Shown here: in pieces, positions 31,114 to 40,798 of the stretch | How the letters are laid out: each line of letters starts with the position of its first letter | How positions within the stretch are numbered: the stretch's first letter is position 1 | Assembly: GCA_004565275.1 (NCBI GenBank) | Contig: SDOX01000158.1 | Span: forward strand, 238,583 to 302,582 | DNA from: Nannochloropsis salina CCMP1776 | Lineage: Eukaryota > Sar > Eustigmatophyceae > Eustigmatales > Monodopsidaceae | Length of the DNA stretch: 64,000 nt | Reading direction: 5' to 3' | Notes under the pieces: model-generated | Told to the model about the DNA's origin: nothing | Databases searched by the model: none | Seen by the model: only the letters and a program-made list of their open reading frames with translations | Translations under genes and position numbers: made by a program

Positions 31114-32710
31114 ATGGTAAGGGCTGAGTGTTCTCATCTTCCATCACTTTTGAAACCGATGGCATTTGTAAAGCGCTGAGGCAGTTAAGAAACAAAGAAC
31201 ATACTTCATGCCTGTCTCACGACGACTTTTGACCCCACGTCTACTCGTTGGGATCCGCCTCACTTCCTTCCATCCTTTCCTTCCTGTCATGTCGTTCACG
31301 CGGCGCTTCAGTCGCTGTTTGGCAACCTTGTTGGTGGGCCCCAGGCCCGAGTCAACATAAAGCTCAACGGGATCGACCAACGGATAAAGAAAGAGATGAG
31401 CAGTGGGAGAGGCACCACCCACCTTCTGCCCCTCTACCAAGCGCACGAAGGAGTGGGCGGCATCGTAGAGGTCATCCTGGCGCCTGGAAAGAAGTTGGAG
31501 CACTTAGGGATTAAGATAGAGCTTGTAGGAGCGATCGAGGTAAGAGGACAAAAGTCATTTGGGGAAGGATGGATGTGTACGGAGGGAGAGAAGAGAAGGT
31601 TCGCCCAAGCATTGTGGGGCGGCCGCCATTCCCTGGCTGGAAACGCCCTCACGCGGCTCCTTCCTCCCCACTCCCTTGTCTCCCTCAGATGCTGCAGGAC
31701 CGTGGTCCGGTCCATGAGTTCACCAGCTTGGTCAAGGAGCTGGACACGGCCGGCGTGCTCTTCTCCGACAAACAGTACACGTTCGATTTCGCCACGGTGG
31801 ACAAGCCCTACGACTCTTACACCGGCCTCAACGTCCGCCTCCGCTACTTTTTGAAGGTGACCGTCACCCGTCAGTATGCGCCCAATCTAGTGGCAGAGCA
31901 GGAGCTGGTGGTGCAGTCCACCACCCAAGTGCCAGAATCCCATTCCAGCATAAAGATGGAGGTAGGCCGCGGCCCCCGCCCACCCCGTGCCTCTCTTGAA
32001 CGTGCTGTGCTCCACCCCCTTGTGCCCTCCGCCTTTGAATCCTCTTTGCTTGTCGCACCTCCCTGTAGGGGTAAGAATGTCCCGGCCTTTAGAGTAGCCC
32101 TAGGATGACAATGAGGTGACCCGTGTCATTAATTCTTTTTGGCTTTTTCGGAAAATCACGCAGGTGGGCATAGAGGATTGTTTGCACATTGAATTCGAGT
32201 ACGACAAGCAAAAATACCACCTGAAGGACGTCATTCTCGGTACGCAGAGCCCGATCCCAACCTCTCTGCCCCTCTACTTCTCGCTGCCGAGGCTGTCACA
32301 GATCTCGTTTCCTTCCCCCCTGAGCTCACGCCCTCCATTCCCGTCCCCTATTCTCTCCCTCCCTCCCTCCCACCCTATCATCAGGGAAAATCTACTTTCT
32401 CCTGGTGCGCATCAAAATCAAGCATATGGAGCTCGCCATCATCCGCCGTGAGAGCGCGGGCACGGGGGCGAATGTCATGAACGAGAGTGAGACGCTCTGC
32501 AAGTTCGAGGTGATGGACGGGGCGCCGGTGAAGGGCGAATGCATCCCTCTCCGCCTGTTCCTGTCCTCCATTGCGTTGACACCCACCTACCGAAGCGTTA
32601 ACAACCGTTTCTCCGTCCGTTACTATTTGAACCTGGTGCTGGTGGACGAGGAGGACCGGCGGTATTTCAAGCAACAGGAAGTGATTTTCTATAACAAGGA
32701 GCTGGGGTGA
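31114..32710 (+). CDS. VPS26: Retromer subunit VPS26
   Basis: Five exons: 31114-31116, 31312-31539, 31689-31961, 32164-32239, 32385-32710; all phases agree; 301 residues. VPS26 is the arrestin-like subunit of the retromer that recycles cargo from endosomes to the Golgi. Exon 1 would be just the ATG, directly followed by GTAAGG; the second exon continues SLFGNLVGG, giving MSLFGN.. like MSFLGGFFG of animal VPS26. Diagnostic stretches: [96 protein letters not shown] and [18 protein letters not shown]. The protein stops soon after FYNKELG and lacks the longer disordered tail of the animal protein. The 3-base exon is my inference; the rest is firm. Confidence 0.92.
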
Positions 32711-33362
32711 GCTTCCCCGCCTTGCAGCAGCTATCTTCCTTCTCGCGCCTGCTTCTCGAAAGGGAAGGGCTGGGTGGTTGTAGAGAATGTGGTCGGCTCA
32801 GGTCGGAAGCGTCGGTGTCAGGTCACGGCACACTCGACACTGGCAGGGAAAATCGAGGCGATGACTGGAGGGGATAAGGGAAGAAGCGGAATGGTTGTGA
32901 ATACAGGGTGGAAAAGGTTTGGGACGGGGGAAGACGACGAACGAAACGCGTAGCGACACGACAAAGAAAGTTTTGGAGGGAAGGATTCGATGGCCGGGTG
33001 TCTCTGGAGGGGCTTCATATTTTCTGCCGGTTCCACTCGATGCCAGGGGCCTCGGAGTGACCATGCGATGAGTGTCAGCCCCTGTAGTTCTTCTCTTGGT
33101 TTCCTCACGCCCATATCCTCGAGATTGCCGCCAGTCCCAGTCCCTGGATTCTCATTTCGTGAAGGGTGACCGTCTCACCGTCACTTCGTGTTTCAATAGA
33201 CTACAACTACCTAATTACATGCTCCCATCTTCCCTTCCTCCCCCTTCCCTTAATTTTCTATCAACCTGCCATCGCACGGACCCGACCGCCCTCTCTCCGC
33301 CGGCCCTCCCTTCCGCCCTCCCTCCCGCCCTCCCTCCCTCCATGACTCCTACGCCGCCCCAT
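32711..33362. other. Convergent 3' spacer
   Basis: 0.65 kb between VPS26 (+) and the carrier-like gene (-). A CCCTCCC-rich tract lies near 33300. No gene recognised. Confidence 0.4.
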
Positions 33363-36300
33363 CTAGAACTCCATCCCCTCCACCACATCGCCCATCCGCC
33401 CGAACACGTCCAGGACCAAGGTCAAGTCGTCGGCGGCCACCCCAAAGAGGCCCTTGAACCAGTCGTACAGGAAGAACTGAATCCCAATCAAAAGGGCGAA
33501 GAAAACGACCCGGATGTCCACGCCCGCGAACAAATTCGTCCAACCCCCTGGCTCGGCGAGCATGACCTTGACCATCTCCCGCCAATCGGTTTCCTCCTCC
33601 TGGGCGTTCACGCGCGTCAAGACGGCGTCGGCGGGGCAGCCGGTGAAGGCCCCCGCGACTCCCGCGGTGATCCCGGCCAGGAAGGAAACGGCGAGCGACA
33701 GGGTTTGGGTCTCTCGCGCCGCGGGGAAGAGGGAGAAGAGGGAGCCCCGGACGATTTCAAAGACGAGAAATTTGGTCATGATGAAAGGCACCTCCCGGAA
33801 GAGCAAGGGCTCCAGCCCATCGTAGATCCCGCGCACGCCCAAGGTGGCCAGCATCTCGTTCCCGACCGTCAAAAAACTCCCCAGGTCGGCCGAGGAGGAG
33901 GAGGAGGCAGGGGAGGAGGCAGGCGTGGCCGCCGACATCATCCGTATCCGCACTGCCTCCAGGGGACAGGTGAGGACGCAGGTGATGATGGTGGAGAGCG
34001 CCGAGGCACCCAAAATGATGGGTATTTCAAACACTTCCCCCGGGCCCGCCCCCACCAAGTCGGTCAACGCCCTCCGGAAAAACTCGTTGAAGCCTGGCAA
34101 CAAGGGGAGAGCGGGAAAGAGGGAGGGGGAGAAGGAGAGGAGGGGGAGGAGAAAAATGACAGAGTGAGCCCCGCGAGCCCAAGGTACGATCGTAAAACAA
34201 CTCAAGATTTCAAGTGTTAGAGTGCGCTTTCACTGGATTCATCATAGCCCCTCAGGAACTTACCAAAACCCAGCATGCCCAGCAAGAAACCGGCCAGACT
34301 CGTGCAGTCCCACGCCCTGTAAAACGCGTTACCCCCTTCTCCCCGGATCTTCTCAATCCCTTCCCTCCATCCGCCCGGGTACAGGCCCGGCCGTGCCTGT
34401 AAACGGGTTTTCAAAATCTCCAACGGCTGCAACGAGGTCCGAACGATAGAGATGCAACAGCCTCCCGACAGGGCCAGGCGCACGTAGTTCTCCAAGGTCA
34501 GTTCTCGCTCCATTTCGATAGGGCTGCGGCCCACGCGGCCAAAGATCGGGTCGTAGAGGGTGTTTTCCTCAGGCCGGAACGTCATCAGGTCCTCCTCCGG
34601 CTCCCCCCCCACCACGAACACCCCCCGGATGGGGTCGAATTCCAGGACCGTGTCGCTAGGAAGGAGCTGCTGCAGCTGCGCAGACAGGGAGGTCGGGTTG
34701 TAGTCGGAGGGAGCCTCGATCCGAGTCACGGCCGGGCGGACCACCGCCTTTGCCAGGGCCTGCTTTCCGTCCGCTTCCGCCGGCGGGGCGATGGTCACCT
34801 CGGCGCCCAAAGGCACCGTATACCCAGCCCCTCCATCCAAGAGCTCCACCGCCGCCACCTCTTGGTCCAAAATGGCCACCGCCGTGGCGGCCCCGCCCTT
34901 GTTCACGTCCAAGGGGGAAGAGGCAGAGGTAGAAAAGGAGGAGAAGGAGGAGAAAGGCCCGTTCGTGTCGGCGGCCGCGGCCATGGACTCCAAGCGACGC
35001 TGTTCCTCCGCCTCGCCGGGGCCCCGAGGGAGGATGGTGACGGTCACGGGGGGGCCGTCCTTTCTGTAGCCGTTGCCTCGGTCCACAAGCACCAACTCCT
35101 TCACCCGACCGGTCCCTCTTCCCAACACGGCTTCCGCCCGGGCCCGCCGGGCATCCGGCCCTCGAGGGGGCTCACTGATGACCACCTCGGGGGGGATTCC
35201 CTGCGTGTAAATGCTACCCGAAGAAGTGAGGACGAGGCGACGCAGACTCCCCGTCTCCCGCAGCACGGCCCTGGCTCGGGCGGGCTGGGGCGTGGGCATC
35301 ATCGGGCTGCTGATGGTGACCCGAGGCGGGGTGCGAGCTGTGTAGCCGTCCCCGCCCGTGACCAGGCGGAAGGCCGCCACTCGGGCGTTGTCCGTGTCGA
35401 CCAGCATGCGCGCGATGCCCTGCACGGGCTGATCCTTCTCCAGAAAGGAGAAGAGGATGGCGAGTTGCCGACGGGCCTCGGAGGTTTGCCCGTAACGGTC
35501 TTTCAAAAGTTCAAAGAGGCGTTGCACGCCTTCCGGGCCTTGGTAGTCGTACAAGCCGATCTCGGCACTGTCGGCAATAGCGGCAAATTGTCCCCGTCGA
35601 GTCTCGGTCACAAGGGCCTCTTTGTAGGTGAAAGGGATGTCCCGAGCCAGCTTCGCCCACAAGAGTTTGTCATCCTCGTCGAAATTCACCAGGAAACGGG
35701 TCAGGTAAGTGACGAATCGCACCGGGTATGTCTTCTGCCCCCGGTTCTGATCGCGGGCGCGACCCTCCACCTCGCTGAGACGCCGCCACCCCAAGTACCC
35801 CTTTCGGTTCGCCTTCTCCCCCAGGAACGAAGACGTTCCCACGCCTTCCAGGGTTGAGGCGGTGGGCGAGGTGGAGGCAGTTGAGCCGCTTGGGGCTTGC
35901 GACGGAAGGGCGGGGCCGCGGCCCAAGTCGAGCTTGCTCGTTTTCACTGCCAAGCCCGTCAAGAGAGTCACACCCACCACGCCCAACATGGCGTCGCGTG
36001 TGAGGCCTTTATGCCCCTGGCGCCCGCCTGGCCTGGCCTTCCTTCCCTCCCGTTGACTATCCCCCCGCCCTTTTTTCGGCTCCGCCCCCTCCGCCCCCTC
36101 CGCCTCTCCCCTCTCCTCCAAAAAAGTGGCTTCGGAATCCCCTCCTCTTCTCCGCTGTCTTCGGCGTTTCTCATCTTCATCGTCCTCCAGAGAAGGAGAG
36201 CCTCCGCCGGGAGTGGCCCGTAGAACTGTGAATACCGAGGAGGATCTGGATGGGAAGGGTGAAAGGGAGAGGAAGGCGCCAGAGAGGGAGGACCCTGTGG

Positions 36301-36541
36301 GAGGAGCCCGCGTATTGAAGGAGGGTCCGAGCAGCTTTGTCATAGCCCTTGAGGAAGCCGAAGAGAAGGTGCGGGAAGGAAGCGCCAGGGGCAGAGGGAG
36401 GCTCGGGCATAAATTTCTTGTTTTGGAACGCCCACTGCCGGCGCGGAAGGCTGACGTGTATGTGACCATGCTAAAGAGGGCCAGAGGCAGCACACCCAAA
36501 GCTGCGTGGGGAAGATGCTCTAGGTTAGAAAAAGCTTTCAC
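33363..36541 (-). CDS. Mitochondrial-carrier-fold protein with repeat-rich, plastid-type N-terminal half
   Basis: Exon 1 runs to 34264 and exon 2 from 34093 to 33363 (join G|GC keeps frame); about 1000 residues. The frame opens at 36541 with GTG, not ATG, and a stop lies just upstream, so the true start is probably in an unseen 5' exon. The leader (GVLPLALFSMVTYTSAFRAG) has an ASAF-like junction. After a basic linker comes a helical region (VTYLTRFLVNFDEDDKLLWA), then four repeats with a G-x-GY or similar core and a beta strand: GGDGYTARTPPRVTIS, SSGSIYTQGIPPEVVIS, DRGNGYRKDGPPVTVTI, GGAGYTVPLGAEVTIA. The last 400 residues are a solute-carrier domain: ALSGGCCISIVRTSLQPLEI (PLEILKTRLQA signature), TCVLTCPLEAVRIRMMS and AGAFTGCPADAVLTRVNAQ, the three PX-(D/E)XX-(K/R)-type motifs. 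Envelope transport is inferred; substrate unknown. Confidence 0.78.
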
Positions 36542-37360
36542 ACACTACAACAAAGGTGCATGATGCACAAGTCTGGACGAATCACTGGGATTTGCATCGT
36601 ACCTCGGCGTCGTCTTCTTTTTGCTGACATACCACTGCTGCGGAGGCGGTTGTTCCCGGCTCTCACATCCATCACACGAGGACTTTGTCCCAAAAATGGC
36701 AACGACAAGGATGATGATGCATGCACCTCCTCCATGACCGCTGTCTTGCCTACGAATGGGGGGGAAATCAAATTGAATAATGCTTGGTTAAGGCAGGCAC
36801 AAAGGAGTACGTACTCTCACAGTGGCATCTGGGGGCTCGGACGTATGTCGCGGCCAAGTTATTCGCATCTTTGCCTTTCTGCCCCACGGAAACCCGACAT
36901 CAACTCAAACTATGCCAGTTTCTACTCGCAGTCATGACCACAAGCAAAAAACGCCACGGGAAAAGAAATGGTGCTTGCTGCGTGAATAAAGGGGGAAGGA
37001 GCGAAGGAGGGAGGGAGGGAGGGAGGGAGAGGGGGCACGCTTGCCGTATCTTGCTTTCCCCTCTTTTTGACATGCTGAAGCTGTTTGGTCCGGGAAAAAA
37101 TGTGACAAACACACAACGTTCATTTTACAGCATGAAAATGTCATTTTAAATAGCACGGTACAAACATAGCTCAGTGATCTTTTCTTCCCCCGTTTTAAAA
37201 ACGCCGTATCACAAGACAGAAAGGGTTGCCGTGCCCAACGTTCCTCATCATGGTTTCGGCTCTCCATGGTTGCGTTGCATAACTTTAATTTTAACAAATG
37301 CGTCCGACAACAACACCACATAGGTCACATGTTGATGTTTGCACCTTTCTGTGGCGCTGA
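36542..37360. promoter_or_regulatory. Divergent region, carrier-like / Lsm11-like genes
   Basis: 0.8 kb with the 5' regions of both genes and possibly a first exon of the carrier-like gene. Includes (GGGA)n at 37007-37030. A 125-codon frame at 36560-36937 is not convincing. Confidence 0.4.
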
Positions 37361-38707
37361 ATGAGTTCGCCTGCTCCTTCACATGGATTTTGGTCTTTAC
37401 CTAGTAGTCCTCCGGACGGCGACGCCTCGGTTCCCCCTTCTCTCCCTGCAGCAAGTGCCACACCCTCGAAGAAGACCCTCTTGCGGGAGGCCCTAATTGC
37501 CTTTTATGAAGTGCACAACCCGTCTCAGCTTGTCGACGTTTTACTTGATGAGATTGTCGCTAAATATTTGGGACAGGAGTCTCAGCTCCTTGCCAGGCTC
37601 CATCGCCGTTACGGAGAGATGCCCCGCGTGCCGTACCTCCCTCGCAACGGGGAAAAACTCAGCATGGGCTGTGATGACACTCTTCCATGCAAATCAATGG
37701 ACGACTCAGCTCTAAATCGTGGGTCTTCCATCGGCATTCACTCGGAAGCAGAAAAAGCGTCGGATGAAGCACGTGCCAACCTCCTCTCCCCTCACTTTGA
37801 CGCCACCTTCACGCTCACGCAGCTGCCCCGAATGCGCTCCTCGGTCAGAGCCGTCATCCCTGTACCCGACGCCCCGCTTTTTGACAACTTGTCCCGCTCC
37901 CGTCACCTCTTACCCTCGTCGCACACCGACTACATGCCTCCTTGGGGTCCCAAGGAGGAGGCTGCAAGAGCCGCACGGAGACAAGCGCTCGTCGCGAAGA
38001 AGACGGCGATCGCAGCCGCCCGCGGTCCGCCTCTTCTCCAGGTGTTGGCGGAGAGCCTCAAAACCGGTCCGACGGGGTTGCTGTACCGATGCTATCAGGA
38101 GAAGAAGGCGGTGGTGGTGACCGTGCGAAGCCGGGGTGGGTTGAGGGGCACGGTGACGGGCCGGCTGCGGGGATTCGACCGGCACTTCAACCTGGTTTTG
38201 GAGGAGGCAGAGGAGGCGCTCTTTGTGCGAAAAGGGGAGGGAAAAGACAGAGGGACGGGTGATGGGGAGGGGGCCGAAGGAGAGCAGAAGGAGAGGAGGA
38301 GGAGTCAGCGGAAGAGGGGGAGGCGGGCGGGGAGGAAGCACAAGCTGCCTGAAAAGAGAAAAGAGGCACAACGTGAGCAAGAGGACGATAGCCTTGTCGG
38401 GACAGAGGGAGGACAGGACCAGCCGGCAGTGAAAGGAGGGAGGACAGAGGAATGGGAGGAGGATCCGGCGGGCGGGAGAAAGAGGAAACGGGCGGAGGCC
38501 AGAGGGGGAGTCGAGGAAGGACAAGCGGGAGGGGAAGAAGCAAGCCTAGCAAAACATCAAAAGACGGGCGCACGGCAGGACCAGGGAGGGAAGGAGGGCA
38601 GGGGGGAGGGAGTCTTGCGTCGCACGTTCCCCTTGGTGGTGGTGCGGGGGGACAACGTGGTCATGGTCTTCGAGGCGGCCCCCGCCCGGTCCACACACGC
38701 CCGCTGA
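37361..38707 (+). CDS. LSM11: Lsm11-like Sm-fold protein
   Basis: Single exon of 448 residues from the ATG at 37361. Lsm11 is a core subunit of the U7 snRNP that processes the 3' ends of histone mRNAs. The Sm1 half is VLAESLKTGPTGLL, KKAVVVTVRSRGGLRGTVTG and LRGFDRHFNLVLEEAEEALF (about residues 225-285). The Sm2 half, FPLVVVRGDNVVMVFEA, comes only near the carboxy end (about 423-440). The roughly 130 residues between them are charged, K/R/E-rich and low-complexity. A long Sm1-Sm2 insertion is what distinguishes Lsm11 from other Sm proteins. The amino-terminal part has another motif, ALIAFYEVHNPSQLVDVLLD then KYLGQESQLLARLHRRYGE, a helical module found in many protist proteins. Assignment rests on the split Sm fold and is likely but not certain. 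Confidence 0.72.
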   Translation: MSSPAPSHGFWSLPSSPPDGDASVPPSLPAASATPSKKTLLREALIAFYEVHNPSQLVDVLLDEIVAKYLGQESQLLARLHRRYGEMPRVPYLPRNGEKLSMGCDDTLPCKSMDDSALNRGSSIGIHSEAEKASDEARANLLSPHFDATFTLTQLPRMRSSVRAVIPVPDAPLFDNLSRSRHLLPSSHTDYMPPWGPKEEAARAARRQALVAKKTAIAAARGPPLLQVLAESLKTGPTGLLYRCYQEKKAVVVTVRSRGGLRGTVTGRLRGFDRHFNLVLEEAEEALFVRKGEGKDRGTGDGEGAEGEQKERRRSQRKRGRRAGRKHKLPEKRKEAQREQEDDSLVGTEGGQDQPAVKGGRTEEWEEDPAGGRKRKRAEARGGVEEGQAGGEEASLAKHQKTGARQDQGGKEGRGEGVLRRTFPLVVVRGDNVVMVFEAAPARSTHAR

Positions 38708-39241
38708 TGACATGCCGGGCTTTCCCATCTCCGACTTCTCTCGCTGCCTCCCGAGCCACCTCCATGCTGATGCAGGACCGAGGCTGAAAACGGTGATCCT
38801 AGATCCTCCGCCGGAGCGCGGTCTCTCGCGCCCTGAGAGGCGGGAGAGGCAAGGATTGGGGGTCAGGTCGTGTCGACCACGCGGGGGGAGGGTTGTGTCA
38901 GCTTAGCATGCGAAAGTACTGTGTGTATAGCCACCACCTCGAAGCTTCTATCTAAGTTTCGTGAAAGTAATTGTTTGCGTGATGATATCAATTTTTTCAT
39001 GGATAAACGTGTGCCCGCGGGCCGGACGCAGGGTTCATGTTAGGCCGGGCTGTGTCAGAGGCACCCGGCTTCTGTTCCCCCGACTACGACCGTGGTGTCC
39101 CACGGAATGGCTGGCTGTGTTATTTTACGCCCTACTGGCTGTCCTTTCGTCCAAGCAGGGCATTTCCTTGCGTCGCGTCCTTCCTTTTCCGCCCTCCCTC
39201 GCGCCGGTCGCCCCCCACCCGCCTTGGCTCCGCCCGTCGCC
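38708..39241. other. Convergent 3' spacer
   Basis: 0.53 kb between Lsm11-like (+) and NFU fusion (-). No gene recognised. Confidence 0.4.
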
Positions 39242-40798
39242 CTAGACTACATGCACATCCGTGACCCCCTGCATGCCTTTTAAAGCGTAAACCACGCCCA
39301 TTTTCACTTTCTCTGGGCCCTGGTATACGAGCTTTACCACCCCCTCCTCGCTCACGCCCCCAATCGAGGCGGAGGCCCCCAAGCCCCGGATGGCCGGCAA
39401 AATTTCGCGCAATTTTTCCTCCAATTTCCGTTCCAAGGCGGCTGTCTCGGTCAAGGGGCTGCCCGTCTCGTCCACAGAAAGGGGCGCGTCCGAGACCGCC
39501 TCCACACTTCCCAGCTGGGTGAATTTCTCCCGCAAGACCCGCTCCACCCCCATCTTCATGGTGGTCGTGGAGGACGGGCAGGAGCCACAGGCCCCTTGCA
39601 GGCGGAGGAAAATGTCCCGGGCCACCTGGTCGATACGCACAACCTCGATGTTGCCCCCGTCTGCGATCAAGTAAGGCCGGACTTCCTCCAGGACGCGGTC
39701 CACATTTTCCGGCGTCAGCTCCAGCGTGTCCTCCGTGGGGAGGGAGGTTGACGGGGGCGACGCCGGCGAAGGGGAGGAGGGGGACCCCGCCCCTCCCTCC
39801 CGGAAGGGACTGGCGATCTCACCACCTCCCTCTTTGGCAGCCGCATCCCGCGTGCCCTCCGGGATCGTGGACCGGGTCTGCCCCTCGATCATGCCACTCC
39901 AATCACTCTCCTCCACAGCCGCCTTCAGTTGCGCCCGCCGCGCCGAACGCGCTGCTTCTGCCTCCTCCCCATACTCCTCCTCCTCGTCCAGGTCCTCCAG
40001 TTCGTCCTGTAAGGTCGGGTCCGCCATGGCTGTCCTCAGCTTGGTCTTCGTGTCCGCGTGCGCCCCGCCCAGCCCGGCCCCCGACTCCACCACCTCTCGT
40101 ATCGACTTTGCCCAGCCCCCGGAGCCGCCCTCCCCCTCGCTTCGGTTCCCCTCTGGATTTTGCCCCGTTGCCGCCACCTCCTCCAGCCAGGACGCTTGCA
40201 CGGCCGCCATTTCCTCCCGCTTGGGGTATCGAAAGCTCTCCAACGCCACGGAGGCCACCACCTCCGGACCGTGCGCCTGCAAATGCCCTTCCAAGGCCAT
40301 CACCACGTTGCGGGTTACTCCCACGTACCGCAAGGTCCCCGAGGCGTCGTACACTCCGTACACTGCCGCCAAGCGGGTATCCTGCAAGTCTTTCAGGAAA
40401 GATGCGGCAGGGAAAGGGCCTTGGGCTCGGGTGAAGGAAGTCGACGTGCTTCCCGCAGGCGGTGCCCTCGTCCCGTGGGCGTCGTCATCGCCGTACAGAA
40501 ACTCGTGCAGCCCCTTGTGACCTTCTGGAACATTGTCGTCTGCGGCCACTCCGGACGCGACGTTGCCTGGGCTCTCGGCGGCGCCTACTTGCAAGGGTGC
40601 CGGGCGTGTGACTGTTTCTACGGCCGAAGAAGATGGAGGACTATGATACAGGACTAGGGTTGATGGGTTTTGAAGTGCTGCTGGTACCAAAAAAGCTCGA
40701 GTCAAGAGTTGTTGCTCTGATACAAGGGTGGACCCAAGCAAGAGGGATAGGAAGGTCGAGGTGGGCGTCATCATCCTTCGCAGCGGCCCTCTCCTCAT
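39242..40798 (-). CDS. NFU: Plastid NFU iron-sulfur scaffold fused to a GIY-YIG-like domain
   Basis: Single exon, ATG at 40798, 518 residues. NFU proteins carry a [4Fe-4S] cluster and hand it to plastid apoproteins. The leader (TFLSLLLGSTLVSEQQLL then TRAFLVP) ends in an ASAF-like junction. Residues about 140-220 form a GIY-YIG-like domain: LAAVYGVYDASGTLRYVGVT then RNVVMALEGHL, most like the amino-terminal domain of plant plastid GRXS16. An acidic, low-complexity linker follows. The NFU domain (about 365-445) reads NVDRVLEEVRPYLIADGGNI, then LQGACGSCPSSTTTMKMGVE with the cluster-binding CxxC. A last segment (KLEEKLREILPAIRGLG, KLVYQGPEKVKMGVVYAL) is a second NFU-like domain without cysteines, as in plant plastid NFU1-3. 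The GIY-YIG fusion is unusual. Confidence 0.88.
   Translation of the reverse strand: MRRGPLRRMMTPTSTFLSLLLGSTLVSEQQLLTRAFLVPAALQNPSTLVLYHSPPSSSAVETVTRPAPLQVGAAESPGNVASGVAADDNVPEGHKGLHEFLYGDDDAHGTRAPPAGSTSTSFTRAQGPFPAASFLKDLQDTRLAAVYGVYDASGTLRYVGVTRNVVMALEGHLQAHGPEVVASVALESFRYPKREEMAAVQASWLEEVAATGQNPEGNRSEGEGGSGGWAKSIREVVESGAGLGGAHADTKTKLRTAMADPTLQDELEDLDEEEEYGEEAEAARSARRAQLKAAVEESDWSGMIEGQTRSTIPEGTRDAAAKEGGGEIASPFREGGAGSPSSPSPASPPSTSLPTEDTLELTPENVDRVLEEVRPYLIADGGNIEVVRIDQVARDIFLRLQGACGSCPSSTTTMKMGVERVLREKFTQLGSVEAVSDAPLSVDETGSPLTETAALERKLEEKLREILPAIRGLGASASIGGVSEEGVVKLVYQGPEKVKMGVVYALKGMQGVTDVHVV

Noticed and set aside
36560-36937. 125-codon plus-strand frame upstream of the Lsm11-like gene
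   Set aside because: Starts with a tandem ATG but shows no domain and unbiased composition. It may instead overlap the 5' UTR of the carrier-like gene.
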